The translations under genes and the position numbers were made by a program. Of a stretch of 64,000 nucleotides of DNA, positions 41,201 to 48,474 are shown in pieces. The number at the start of each line of letters is the position of its first letter. Position 1 is the stretch's first letter. The stretch is from Phycisphaerae bacterium RAS2 (GTDB lineage Bacteria; Planctomycetota; Phycisphaerae; UBA1845; UTPLA1), in the NCBI GenBank assembly GCA_007753915.1, contig CP036352.1:1-64000 (forward strand). Direction: 5' to 3'. Below the pieces are notes generated by a model. It was not told where the DNA came from. It saw nothing but the letters and a program-made list of their open reading frames with translations, and ran no database searches.

Positions 41201-41868
41201 GGATGCGTGTCATTCCAGAGCGTGTTGAATTCGTTGCGGTACTCGTCGTACCGGTCTGTGTCGCTCCAAGATGTCGAAACTTCTAGCCGTTCGTAATTGG
41301 CGATCAGCCCCTGTGCCGATTCGTTGCCGCTGCCATTGAAGACAACCGCGTTGCCGCTCTCGTCAGTGATGATGCCGAATTTCGCGTGGACGATGCCCAC
41401 GCCGCGACGCATGACGCCGACGCGGATATCGAGGAGTCCGGCCTTGACTAACCAACCGAGCATCGCGAGACGTTGCTTTTCAAGTACGTCTTTCGGCTTC
41501 TTGAATCGTTTAAGCAGCGCCTCTTCGAGTTTCGCGGTATCACCGGTCTCCGTCATCGCCTGGACGTCTTCGGCGGACAGTTCTTCGTTCACGATGAGGC
41601 GCACGGACGGGCGCTGGGCATCCTCACCGCGCGCGATAAGGCGTTCAATCAGCTTCGCGAAGCCGCGTGCAGCGGCCGACAGCACGGTGCTTGAGAAGTA
41701 AGCGCAGCAGCGGTCGTACCGGACGGCTTCAGCGAGAGCCGGGACGTAAAGCTCATCAAGAAGTACAGGGTCGGGGCCGCGAAGGAAGCGTTTCCACGCA
41801 CGGGCCTTCAAGTCGCCGGGCGGAAGGACGGTGCCGGCGGATTTCGACTCGACGGAGCCGTCGCTCAT
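38251..41868 (-). CDS. PLD-SNF2 helicase of an anti-phage system
   Basis: 1205 residues. A phospholipase D-like N-terminal domain contains HAKFGIITDESG followed by NGSGNES (about 160-190), an HxK half-site. A SNF2-type helicase follows: Walker A DEVGMGKTIEA near 320, DEAH box LLDEAHAARR, motif III LLSATPMQTH and motif VI QRIGRIDRIGQ. The C-terminal 250 residues are helical. Proteins of this build accompany DUF499 and DUF1156 proteins in predicted anti-phage clusters. The ATG overlaps the methyltransferase stop (ATGA), so it is the last gene of this block. Confidence 0.86.
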   Translation of the reverse strand: MSDGSVESKSAGTVLPPGDLKARAWKRFLRGPDPVLLDELYVPALAEAVRYDRCCAYFSSTVLSAAARGFAKLIERLIARGEDAQRPSVRLIVNEELSAEDVQAMTETGDTAKLEEALLKRFKKPKDVLEKQRLAMLGWLVKAGLLDIRVGVMRRGVGIVHAKFGIITDESGNAVVFNGSGNESAQGLIANYERLEVSTSWSDTDRYDEYRNEFNTLWNDTHPDVHTVTLPAALQLKLIKLAPKEPPVNEPSNALARQKAAMIWQFIVESPYLIGEIGEATCDATAMVDLWPHQRRVVQETTAAWPDGRLLCDEVGMGKTIEAILILRRLLAGRGVRRALLLMPAGLLKQWQAELREKGGLIFPRLEGINTLVWPDERTERVEDLAEALRQDVLLMSRETARTERNLPVLLAAEPWDLVLLDEAHAARRRDQVESEFNSANLLLDLLRQLQLRRRARGILLLSATPMQTHPWEPWDLLSVLGEGGAWLADFSAVRDYYGALAAMSSGQCELPLARRAAALIASDSEFPPLPDGNSVRSLDDGALARKLSFAPVTQREEWSRWLRQSSPLSRRMHRNTRDTLRQYHQMGLLERPPARRSVEDVQFDFEDARERQAYDAVTRYINERFEKLEGEKPGKGFVMTIYRRRASSSPQAIRESLNRRRAGLQAVAERRAYDVELRRDDAPELLGDDDVPEGEKAISAAFPESPDVAKAELAEVERLLADLRALGALDSKRDKFFGLLRQVTDDGRPALVFTEYTDTLDYLRDSLVDHYGQRLGSYSGDGGRVWDGESWKPVTKDAITRKLRQGELSVLLCTDAASEGLNLQAAGALINYDLPWNPSKVEQRIGRIDRIGQQFSPIWIINLFLKDSVDEQVYRVLRTRCQLFEHFVGAMQPVLAKARRVLLSGNHAQIEELAQAASDVERDRLSADTYVQAVAQETPTAKAATTKSDLLKMMQLFDGSFGPECCVAQDERIVELSNAGLPKACFAVTTEQLEADRAVHPLSPSEPTIRQLAAVLGRPGERLPLVIAAGQQSAFRATSACWVRDGEVLPIASLSALLERVDEWDGTYPPPSDWQGALADRKKDAEEEVRRRESAATAREKLSVARQRLAALLRLRRELGRFLVCIAGTADDLNSTFHEQMRRDTAGARRLQRCFAQLGEYPDWTEAERSELSDFVDALTDNQRQARAIGVELEAALVDPRWTG

Positions 41869-44800
41869 TCCTCATCCTCCGCGGTCGCTTCCTCCTCCGG
41901 CTCGTCGGGTTCGTCGTCAAGTTCCTCGCTCACCAGGCCGTCCATCCGCTGGCTAAACAGACCACGCTCGACTTCCTTCTGCTTCCATTCCGGCGACGCG
42001 ATGCTGAACAGTTCGGGGAGAAGTGCGTGCCACGCACGAAACTCAGGGAACTTTGTGGCCGCCGCGTTGGGGTCTTCCTTGCCCTTTGCGGTGAGCTTCG
42101 CAAAACGCACGGCCGGCGGCGCGGCGTTGACCAGCGCCTGCATGAGCTTGGCGACGCTGGAATCGGCGGTCCAGTTCTGCTGTCGGGCCAGCGCTTTGGC
42201 TGAACCGACGCCACCCTTGCCACCGCTGGCCTCGATGTAGCGCAGGGCAAGCGCATGGCAGGCGTCCAGCGCCGTGCGGAAGCGCGGATCGTTGGGGTGA
42301 ACTTTCAGCGCGTCCTTTTTCTTCCGCTTCTTCGGGATGGTGACCGTGCCGAACAGCATTTCCTCCACCTGGTCCGGCTCCAGGGCTTTGTCCCTGCGGC
42401 GGTCGCGGGCGGAGAGGACCTTGATCTTGTCGCCCTCCTTGTTGACGAGTCCTGCGACGACGAGCTGGTCCACGTCCATGCCGACGGCGTGGCCCAGAAG
42501 CTTGGCCTCGTTAAACCGAAATTCCGCCGCACCCAACACGTCCCAGCACAAAAGAGCGAACTGACCCTCGGCTTCGACGCCGTCGAGCCCGCGGGCGGCG
42601 AGTTGCTCGATGCGCCACTTGCTGACGGCGTCGCTGGCCAGGTCGATGGCCTTGTCCACGCCGACGGGCTGGCCGGTGTCGGTGCGCACGTCGTCGTACT
42701 GGCTGTAAACCTCCATCGCCGGCCCGAACGAGCCGACGAGCTGGTCCACGGGGTTGAGTCCGTCGTCGCGCAGGCGCTCGGCGGCGCTGCGGGCCCGGTC
42801 GCGGATCGTCTCTTCCATCGTGTGGTCGAAGTAGCCGACGCCCGCGCCGGCGGGCCGCTTACGAGCGACGAGGATCACCGTGCTCTGGGCGGCGTTCTTC
42901 TTCGCCTGGTGTAGGCTGTGCTCGCTTTCGGTTTTCACCGGCCATGTGGCCGTGATCTTGAAGCCGGCACGGATCAGGGACGTGAATAGCGCCTCCCAAG
43001 CCTCCTGCTTCTTGTGCGTGAACATAACGGTCAGAACGCCGTCATCGCGGAGGATTCGGCGGCATTCCTTGAATGCATCTGTCATCAAACCAAGATAGTG
43101 TGTGCGCGATTCGGCCTTCGCGTCCTTAGCTTTCTTCTTTCCCTTCTTAAACCGTGACGCATTGACGACCGCCTCTTCATCGTGGTCGCACAAGTATGTG
43201 GAGTACCACTCCGGATGACGATGCCCCTGCGTTCGCTTTAGCCAGACGTAGAAGAAGTCCGCCAGTTCAGAATACTGAACATTGTCATCGTAAGGTGGGT
43301 CCACGACGACCGCCGCGATGGAGCCATCGAGAAGGTGGGGCAAGGTACGAGCTGATCCAAGCTGAATCTCGACTGGCTCACTGCGATCGCTCCGACTAAG
43401 TTGTGCAACGTGCTCGTATGCCTCCGTTACGTTGTCAATGGCCCACTCCAAGCCGGAACCGGCGATGCATGGTGCTAGCTCGCCAAAGGTCAGCTTGTAA
43501 GCGTAATCATGGCGATCCATCTTGCTCTTGATTACTGCCCTTGTGCTCTCCCATCTTGTCCCATTGCAGTTGTGATTGAAGAACTTGTCGTGAGCGAACG
43601 CCAGCAAATGCACAACGGCTTCACCGAGATCGGCGCCTTCGGACTTGACAATCTCCGGGCGCAATCTGCGCAGTTCTTCAACAAGTACACCGGAGCAGAG
43701 TAATTGCCGAGGACAGAACATATCCGTCCAATACAATTCACCGCGTTTGAGCGGCTTATCGTTTCCCTTGGATTCCTTGTCATCCAAGTCGCCTGTCTTG
43801 TCGCCCGGCGGAATCCGCTCGGTCGGGATGACGTTCGCCTTCTCCCACTCCTTGCGATGCTTCGCCAGCTCCTTCTCCGCGGCGGCGAGCGCGTCCAGGT
43901 CGGCTTTTTCGGGCGGCTGGAACTTCAGCCCGCTGCCGGTCTTGATGGCGACCGCGTAGAGGGCACTTTTCATCCGGCCCTGCTGGGCCATCGCCTTGAT
44001 GTAATCCGCGCCGATCGGCTGGCCATGCCAGACACCGTCCACGCTTCGACCGGAAAAGAGCGAAACGCCCTTGCCGTCGGAATACGTCGGCGGAGGGCCC
44101 TTCGCAATCTGCCCGGCGCCGCGGCCGGCCTGCTGAACCCGAATCGTCCACGTGCCCTTGCTGCGATCCGCAATGGGTACGGCGAGCAGACAGTTTTCGC
44201 CGCAGACGCTGTGATTCTTGGGCTTCAGCAGGTGCCAGTCCGGGACCAACGGCGTGTCGAACTGCGTGTCCGGACAAGGAACCGTACGGGCGAAGATGTA
44301 TGCATGCACCAGGCCCTGTTTGTGCTCGGGATAGAACGGCGCCAACCGTTTCTCGACTCGCTTCAACCAATCGCGCGCCCAGCGACGCGCCTTAGTCGCA
44401 AGCTCCGGTCCAAAGCGGAATGGATAATCGACGGTGGCTTCCAGTACGGAGCATGCGACCGGGTTGTATTCGTTGGCCAGCGTCTTGAAACCGAGCCGGG
44501 CGGATTCAAGCGGAATCGAACCGCCGCCGGCCATCGGGTCGATGACGACAACATCATCTCCCCACGCGCGGAGGACCGCCGCGTCCATCGCGGCCAGGTC
44601 TTTGGATTGAAGGTTACTCTTGAACGCCCGGTCGCAGTTGAATCCGCCCTCGACTTTGTAGCCGGTGTCCATGAGTTGCCGCGTGGCGACCAGTTCCCGG
44701 CCCGGACGACCGAAACCAAGCAGGCGCTCGAACTGCTCGCGTGGGAAATCGGCGGGAAGTAGGGAGCCGAGAACCGCTGCACGGGACACCGTCAGCGGTC

Positions 44801-44978
44801 GCCGCGCCCACCAAACGTGCAGGAAAGTATGCGGTGCGAGGGCGCTTGCGCTACCGCGCTCACGCATACACTCGACGCCTATTGCGGCGGCGGGCAGCCA
44901 ATCCTCAATTAACACACGTGGCGGCTCAAACGCCCCCTTGGCGTTCGCTTTCTTGTTGTTTGAAATCGCCGTGGCCAT
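41865..44978 (-). CDS. DUF1156 anti-phage-associated DNA methyltransferase
   Basis: 1037 residues. The N-terminal DUF1156 has the typical HVWWARRPLTVSRAAVLGSL segment. Motif I is DPMAGGGSIPLES and the catalytic motif IV DPPYDDNVQYSELADFFYVW, so it should methylate adenine N6 or cytosine N4. The C-terminus is a very acidic tail. By analogy with BREX and DISARM, methylation would mark self DNA. It starts directly at the SIR2 gene stop with a GGAGGAG site inside that gene's end, and overlaps the helicase gene by four bases. Confidence 0.88.
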   Translation of the reverse strand: MATAISNNKKANAKGAFEPPRVLIEDWLPAAAIGVECMRERGSASALAPHTFLHVWWARRPLTVSRAAVLGSLLPADFPREQFERLLGFGRPGRELVATRQLMDTGYKVEGGFNCDRAFKSNLQSKDLAAMDAAVLRAWGDDVVVIDPMAGGGSIPLESARLGFKTLANEYNPVACSVLEATVDYPFRFGPELATKARRWARDWLKRVEKRLAPFYPEHKQGLVHAYIFARTVPCPDTQFDTPLVPDWHLLKPKNHSVCGENCLLAVPIADRSKGTWTIRVQQAGRGAGQIAKGPPPTYSDGKGVSLFSGRSVDGVWHGQPIGADYIKAMAQQGRMKSALYAVAIKTGSGLKFQPPEKADLDALAAAEKELAKHRKEWEKANVIPTERIPPGDKTGDLDDKESKGNDKPLKRGELYWTDMFCPRQLLCSGVLVEELRRLRPEIVKSEGADLGEAVVHLLAFAHDKFFNHNCNGTRWESTRAVIKSKMDRHDYAYKLTFGELAPCIAGSGLEWAIDNVTEAYEHVAQLSRSDRSEPVEIQLGSARTLPHLLDGSIAAVVVDPPYDDNVQYSELADFFYVWLKRTQGHRHPEWYSTYLCDHDEEAVVNASRFKKGKKKAKDAKAESRTHYLGLMTDAFKECRRILRDDGVLTVMFTHKKQEAWEALFTSLIRAGFKITATWPVKTESEHSLHQAKKNAAQSTVILVARKRPAGAGVGYFDHTMEETIRDRARSAAERLRDDGLNPVDQLVGSFGPAMEVYSQYDDVRTDTGQPVGVDKAIDLASDAVSKWRIEQLAARGLDGVEAEGQFALLCWDVLGAAEFRFNEAKLLGHAVGMDVDQLVVAGLVNKEGDKIKVLSARDRRRDKALEPDQVEEMLFGTVTIPKKRKKKDALKVHPNDPRFRTALDACHALALRYIEASGGKGGVGSAKALARQQNWTADSSVAKLMQALVNAAPPAVRFAKLTAKGKEDPNAAATKFPEFRAWHALLPELFSIASPEWKQKEVERGLFSQRMDGLVSEELDDEPDEPEEEATAEDEE

Positions 44979-46115
44979 TCAGTCTCCTCCCCGCGTAGCA
45001 ACCGACCTATGTCGGATTCGCGATGACTCTTCGATTCTGCGAGGGTCTTGCGCAAAATCCTCGAACGTCAGACTAGTCCAATGAACCCTGTCCTTTTGTC
45101 GGAAGAATCGCTTGTAACGGCTCTGCTCCAATTGACGCGCGTGAGCATCTTTACCGGCATGTTCATTGACAATGAAGACCCTGGGAGGAAGACCGAGTCT
45201 GTTGATCTCAGCCCTTTTCAACAGATATTTGATATGCATATCCGCATCGGGAAAAGAGTAACCACAAAAGATGATTCGGTCGGCCAGTTTCAACTCTTCC
45301 TCCGCCCGTTTCCAAACCTGTTGCAGATAGAAATTCGACATCACTTTGAAAAAGGTGGGAGGAATAATTACGGATACGCGCGTTCCCTGGCATTGACCGC
45401 ACTTTGCCCGGTGCGCCCCGTCAAGCACTTCTGAGGCAATCTTCTCACCTGGATGCAGGAACATCTCATTGCATGACGGGCAGAAGAGCCAGTTGAGTGA
45501 GCCATGCAGTTTCAGAAGAGGCATTCGCGATGAGGCACAGGTCGCGTTTCGGTAGTTGCCAAAGTTAATGCCATAATCGATCTGGTCGGCCGCTGGTCCC
45601 AGCGCATTATCGATCAGGTTGTCGTAATTCAAGGAGAGAAAAACGGTCGAAGTAATCCACCCTGTTCTGCGCAACGATGAGATCAGCTTAAGATGGTTTT
45701 GCTGTGAGGTCCGGAGCTTCTCTTCGAGATAGACCGCGATGAGCGCTACGAGGTGTTCACGGATTTCGCTGACCCGGGCACCGTGACTTTCATTTCTGGA
45801 AATATTTTTGAAATACTCGCGTCGGGAGTCTGCCAGTTCAAGCAAGCCTAGCGCCTCTTCGAACGTAGGGAAGTCGGAATGCGACGTATTCTCCGTTACG
45901 CAGATTCCCCAAATCTGCTCAAAGTGTTCTGCCAGCCGATGCTGCATGGCGGCATTTTGAATGCGATCGGCGTCGCGCCGAGACTCGAAGAACCCGCGGA
46001 GCAGGTCAGCCTGCAGCGGCGCGCCATCTGCAGCCGACGCACCTGCACCGAGGATGATGGCGGTTCGTGGGGTTCGGCCATCAGAGCACACGCTATTACC
46101 TCCTCTCCTCGACAT
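44979..46115 (-). CDS. SIR2-like (SIR2_2) domain protein
   Basis: 378 residues. NAD-binding motif ILGAGASAADGAPL near residue 20, SLNYDNLID and the LKLHGSLNWLF His motif. Cys pairs CPSC and CGQC form a zinc knuckle. SIR2 domains in defence systems (Thoeris, DSR, pAgo-linked) degrade NAD+ to abort infection, so this may be a toxic effector added to the DUF1156 system. It is in the same direction as the methyltransferase with zero spacing. Lower GC than the flanks suggests separate origin. No signal peptide. Confidence 0.82.
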   Translation of the reverse strand: MSRRGGNSVCSDGRTPRTAIILGAGASAADGAPLQADLLRGFFESRRDADRIQNAAMQHRLAEHFEQIWGICVTENTSHSDFPTFEEALGLLELADSRREYFKNISRNESHGARVSEIREHLVALIAVYLEEKLRTSQQNHLKLISSLRRTGWITSTVFLSLNYDNLIDNALGPAADQIDYGINFGNYRNATCASSRMPLLKLHGSLNWLFCPSCNEMFLHPGEKIASEVLDGAHRAKCGQCQGTRVSVIIPPTFFKVMSNFYLQQVWKRAEEELKLADRIIFCGYSFPDADMHIKYLLKRAEINRLGLPPRVFIVNEHAGKDAHARQLEQSRYKRFFRQKDRVHWTSLTFEDFAQDPRRIEESSRIRHRSVATRGGD

Positions 46116-46296
46116 CGATCACCTGCGAGTTCGGATTATTAGCCTTGTGTCTTTCGAGCCCCGAGCTTGTCCCGACCCATCGATTCAATCAGCCCGGCCG
46201 ATTTCATGACACATTCGAGGCGGATTGACGGCACATCGGCGTTCTGCCTTAGGAATCCGGCGAGTTTCGGCCTGAGCGGGGGTTGGCCCAACCGGC

Positions 46297-48027
46297 TCAT
46301 TCATCTTTTGCCCTGGCCCGGAAATCCAAACCGAGCTTCTCTCGGAGGAACTCCTTCAGCACAAATACCTCGACGTTGTGATCTGATGTATCAGATACAA
46401 GCATGTACTTCGTGTGCATGAGTGCCGCATCCGTCTTTGGGGAAGTAATCCGGACCGTCCGCACTTCGCCCCGCAAATCGACCACCTTGTCGTCGTTTGC
46501 CAGCCTCGTGTCCCAGCAAATGACGGCGGCCAGCTTATTGAATGAGTGGCTGAACTCCCTGCGCAATTCGTATTTCATTTCCACGAACCGCAGGGCGGCG
46601 CGATTCAAGTCGAGAGCGTAGTCTTTGGTGACGAGAAGGTCATAGCCGAAGCGCGTATCGTAATCGACTACTTTGAAGCCGAATAGATCAGGTTCGAGTG
46701 CGATCAGTTGCATGACAATGCTAAAGACACCGCCTTCCTGACGAGGTGCGACGAATAGCACCCCCATGTGCTTGGCGACATGCTGCCCCAACGCCGCCTT
46801 CTTGCGCCGCTCAAAGTCCTTTTCCTCGGCCTCGGCGTTCTTGTATAGCTGTTGCCGCTCCAGCTCTTCTCGGTACTTCTGGTAGTGTATTGTTGGGACG
46901 ATCTGGTCCTTGAAGACGCGGGCGACGGTTCTCTGGATGCATTCGAGATCCGCGGCGGGAGTGTTCTCTATGCTGCCGCGGTTGGCAGTTAGGCGGAAAT
47001 CCTGTGAGTTAACGAATGCGTGGTACTTTGTCCACTCGCTACGTTCGGCAATCCATTCGTTCTTCCGAGCGATGGGGATGTAGTCTTTGGCGACCCAAAG
47101 ACCGTAACGTCCTTCAACGTTGTACTCGCCCTCACGCCAGGTCTTCCATGGCTGATGAATCATGAGGTTGTACTGACGTTTTGCCTGGTCACCCTCGATA
47201 CCAAAGACGATATCGATCGTCGATCCAGGCTTGCCGTCCACTTGAACGTCTCGGAAACACCATCGAGCGACGTAGAAATCCAGGGGCGAAACCTTGTCGC
47301 TTTTCTTTAGGTCAGTAAGGTTGTTGTTCTCCGTCGGGAAGGGATGGCCGAAGGAAAGCCGCTCCGGATCGGGGCTGGCGTGCCCAAGTCCCCGCAAATG
47401 AAGCACGACGTTGTCGTGCTGAGTGATATCGAGTTGCTTCTCGAAAGAGCCGAACTTGGTGAACCAAAAGACGTAGTCCTTGAGTGCCTCGTGGCTGAAG
47501 CCCTTTTGGGCATTATCGTTGTATCCATAAACGGTGACGGTTGTGCCATTCTCAGCGTCACTGTCGGACACCCCATACAGTGCGTACGGCAGTTTCCCTT
47601 GTCGAAGCATTTTCTTAGGTTCATCCATTGTGGCAGTGATGCAGCGGCGATCACGGATGCTGGAGACTTGGATTCGTCGGCTATTGAAGTATATCTTGGT
47701 CCCGTGACCCTTCTCCCCGATGGCACCCGACGACTTGTAGCCACGCTCATCGTGTATCCGACGGGTCGAGATGCCAAGCCCAAAGAATGCAGTCAACGCC
47801 GCTTTGTCCAACCCGTGGCCGTTATCCTGAAACACGAGAACGAGTTCGTCTGTGCCCGTGGATTTGTCGATATGAGCTGTCACTCTGATGACGGTTGCCT
47901 TTGCGTCGAATGCGTTGCTGATAGCTTCGCGAACGATCTCGCGCGGTTCCGTGAAGTCATTGCAGATTTCCAGAAACTCTGCGGCGGGATCGACCGTTGG
48001 TTCAATCCTTGTTTGATCATCCGGCAT
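46297..48027 (-). CDS. GHKL (HSP90-like) ATPase with a possible C-terminal nuclease domain
   Basis: 576 residues. The ATPase part has EAISNAFDA (N box), DNGHGL (G1) and GEKGHGTKIYF (G2). A middle transducer region follows, with a charged helical stretch near 375-400. The C-terminal domain has GYDLL (Asp463) and FVEMKYEL (Glu483, Lys485), spacing that fits a PD-(D/E)xK nuclease core. ATPase-nuclease proteins of this build are frequent in defence islands. ATG 48027 is preferred over the TTG just before it. It is separated by about 180 bp from the SIR2 gene. Confidence 0.78.
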   Translation of the reverse strand: MPDDQTRIEPTVDPAAEFLEICNDFTEPREIVREAISNAFDAKATVIRVTAHIDKSTGTDELVLVFQDNGHGLDKAALTAFFGLGISTRRIHDERGYKSSGAIGEKGHGTKIYFNSRRIQVSSIRDRRCITATMDEPKKMLRQGKLPYALYGVSDSDAENGTTVTVYGYNDNAQKGFSHEALKDYVFWFTKFGSFEKQLDITQHDNVVLHLRGLGHASPDPERLSFGHPFPTENNNLTDLKKSDKVSPLDFYVARWCFRDVQVDGKPGSTIDIVFGIEGDQAKRQYNLMIHQPWKTWREGEYNVEGRYGLWVAKDYIPIARKNEWIAERSEWTKYHAFVNSQDFRLTANRGSIENTPAADLECIQRTVARVFKDQIVPTIHYQKYREELERQQLYKNAEAEEKDFERRKKAALGQHVAKHMGVLFVAPRQEGGVFSIVMQLIALEPDLFGFKVVDYDTRFGYDLLVTKDYALDLNRAALRFVEMKYELRREFSHSFNKLAAVICWDTRLANDDKVVDLRGEVRTVRITSPKTDAALMHTKYMLVSDTSDHNVEVFVLKEFLREKLGLDFRARAKDE

Positions 48028-48045
48028 CAATTAAACTCCGACGTG

Positions 48046-48474
48046 TTAGCGCACTGCCTCAACAAGAATCCGCAAGGCTCGGGTAGCTCGCTTTCCACCG
48101 GGACGGGTCATGAGGCCGAACCACCAAGCTGCTTCGGTTCCGTCAGATTGCCGGAGATTTTCGGCGGCCGTATGAAGGCGCTGCGAATTACGAAGTCCCA
48201 TCGCGACCAGTGCATAGCAAGCCACACGGGCACCCCAGTCCATGTCGAGCGGGTGGAATGGTCCGCTGGTGAGCTTCGCACCATTGCCGCCCGTCGCACG
48301 CACTGCGCCACGGAGAAGCGCGGCGGCCGATGAGTAGGCGAGAGGCGAGATGGACGCAACGCGCGCGAGGCGCTCATCCTGATGGCCGTTCAAGGTGCGG
48401 CGATACAAAATGGCTGCATCGCCGGCACGTCGGCGCACGACTCGTATGGCGAAAGCGGCCTGGCGAACCTTCAC
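48046..48474 (-). CDS. Small conserved-looking partner of the DUF499 ATPase
   Basis: 142 residues, not recognised. Basic N-terminus, Ala/Leu/Arg-rich, predicted helical, with WGARVACYALVAMGLRN and EAAWWFGLMTR segments. No signal peptide. The GTG start overlaps the DUF499 gene stop (GTGA), so production is tied to that ATPase. Its place corresponds to the small proteins (for example DUF3780) seen in similar clusters, but I see no DUF3780 match. Confidence 0.65.
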   Translation of the reverse strand: MKVRQAAFAIRVVRRRAGDAAILYRRTLNGHQDERLARVASISPLAYSSAAALLRGAVRATGGNGAKLTSGPFHPLDMDWGARVACYALVAMGLRNSQRLHTAAENLRQSDGTEAAWWFGLMTRPGGKRATRALRILVEAVR

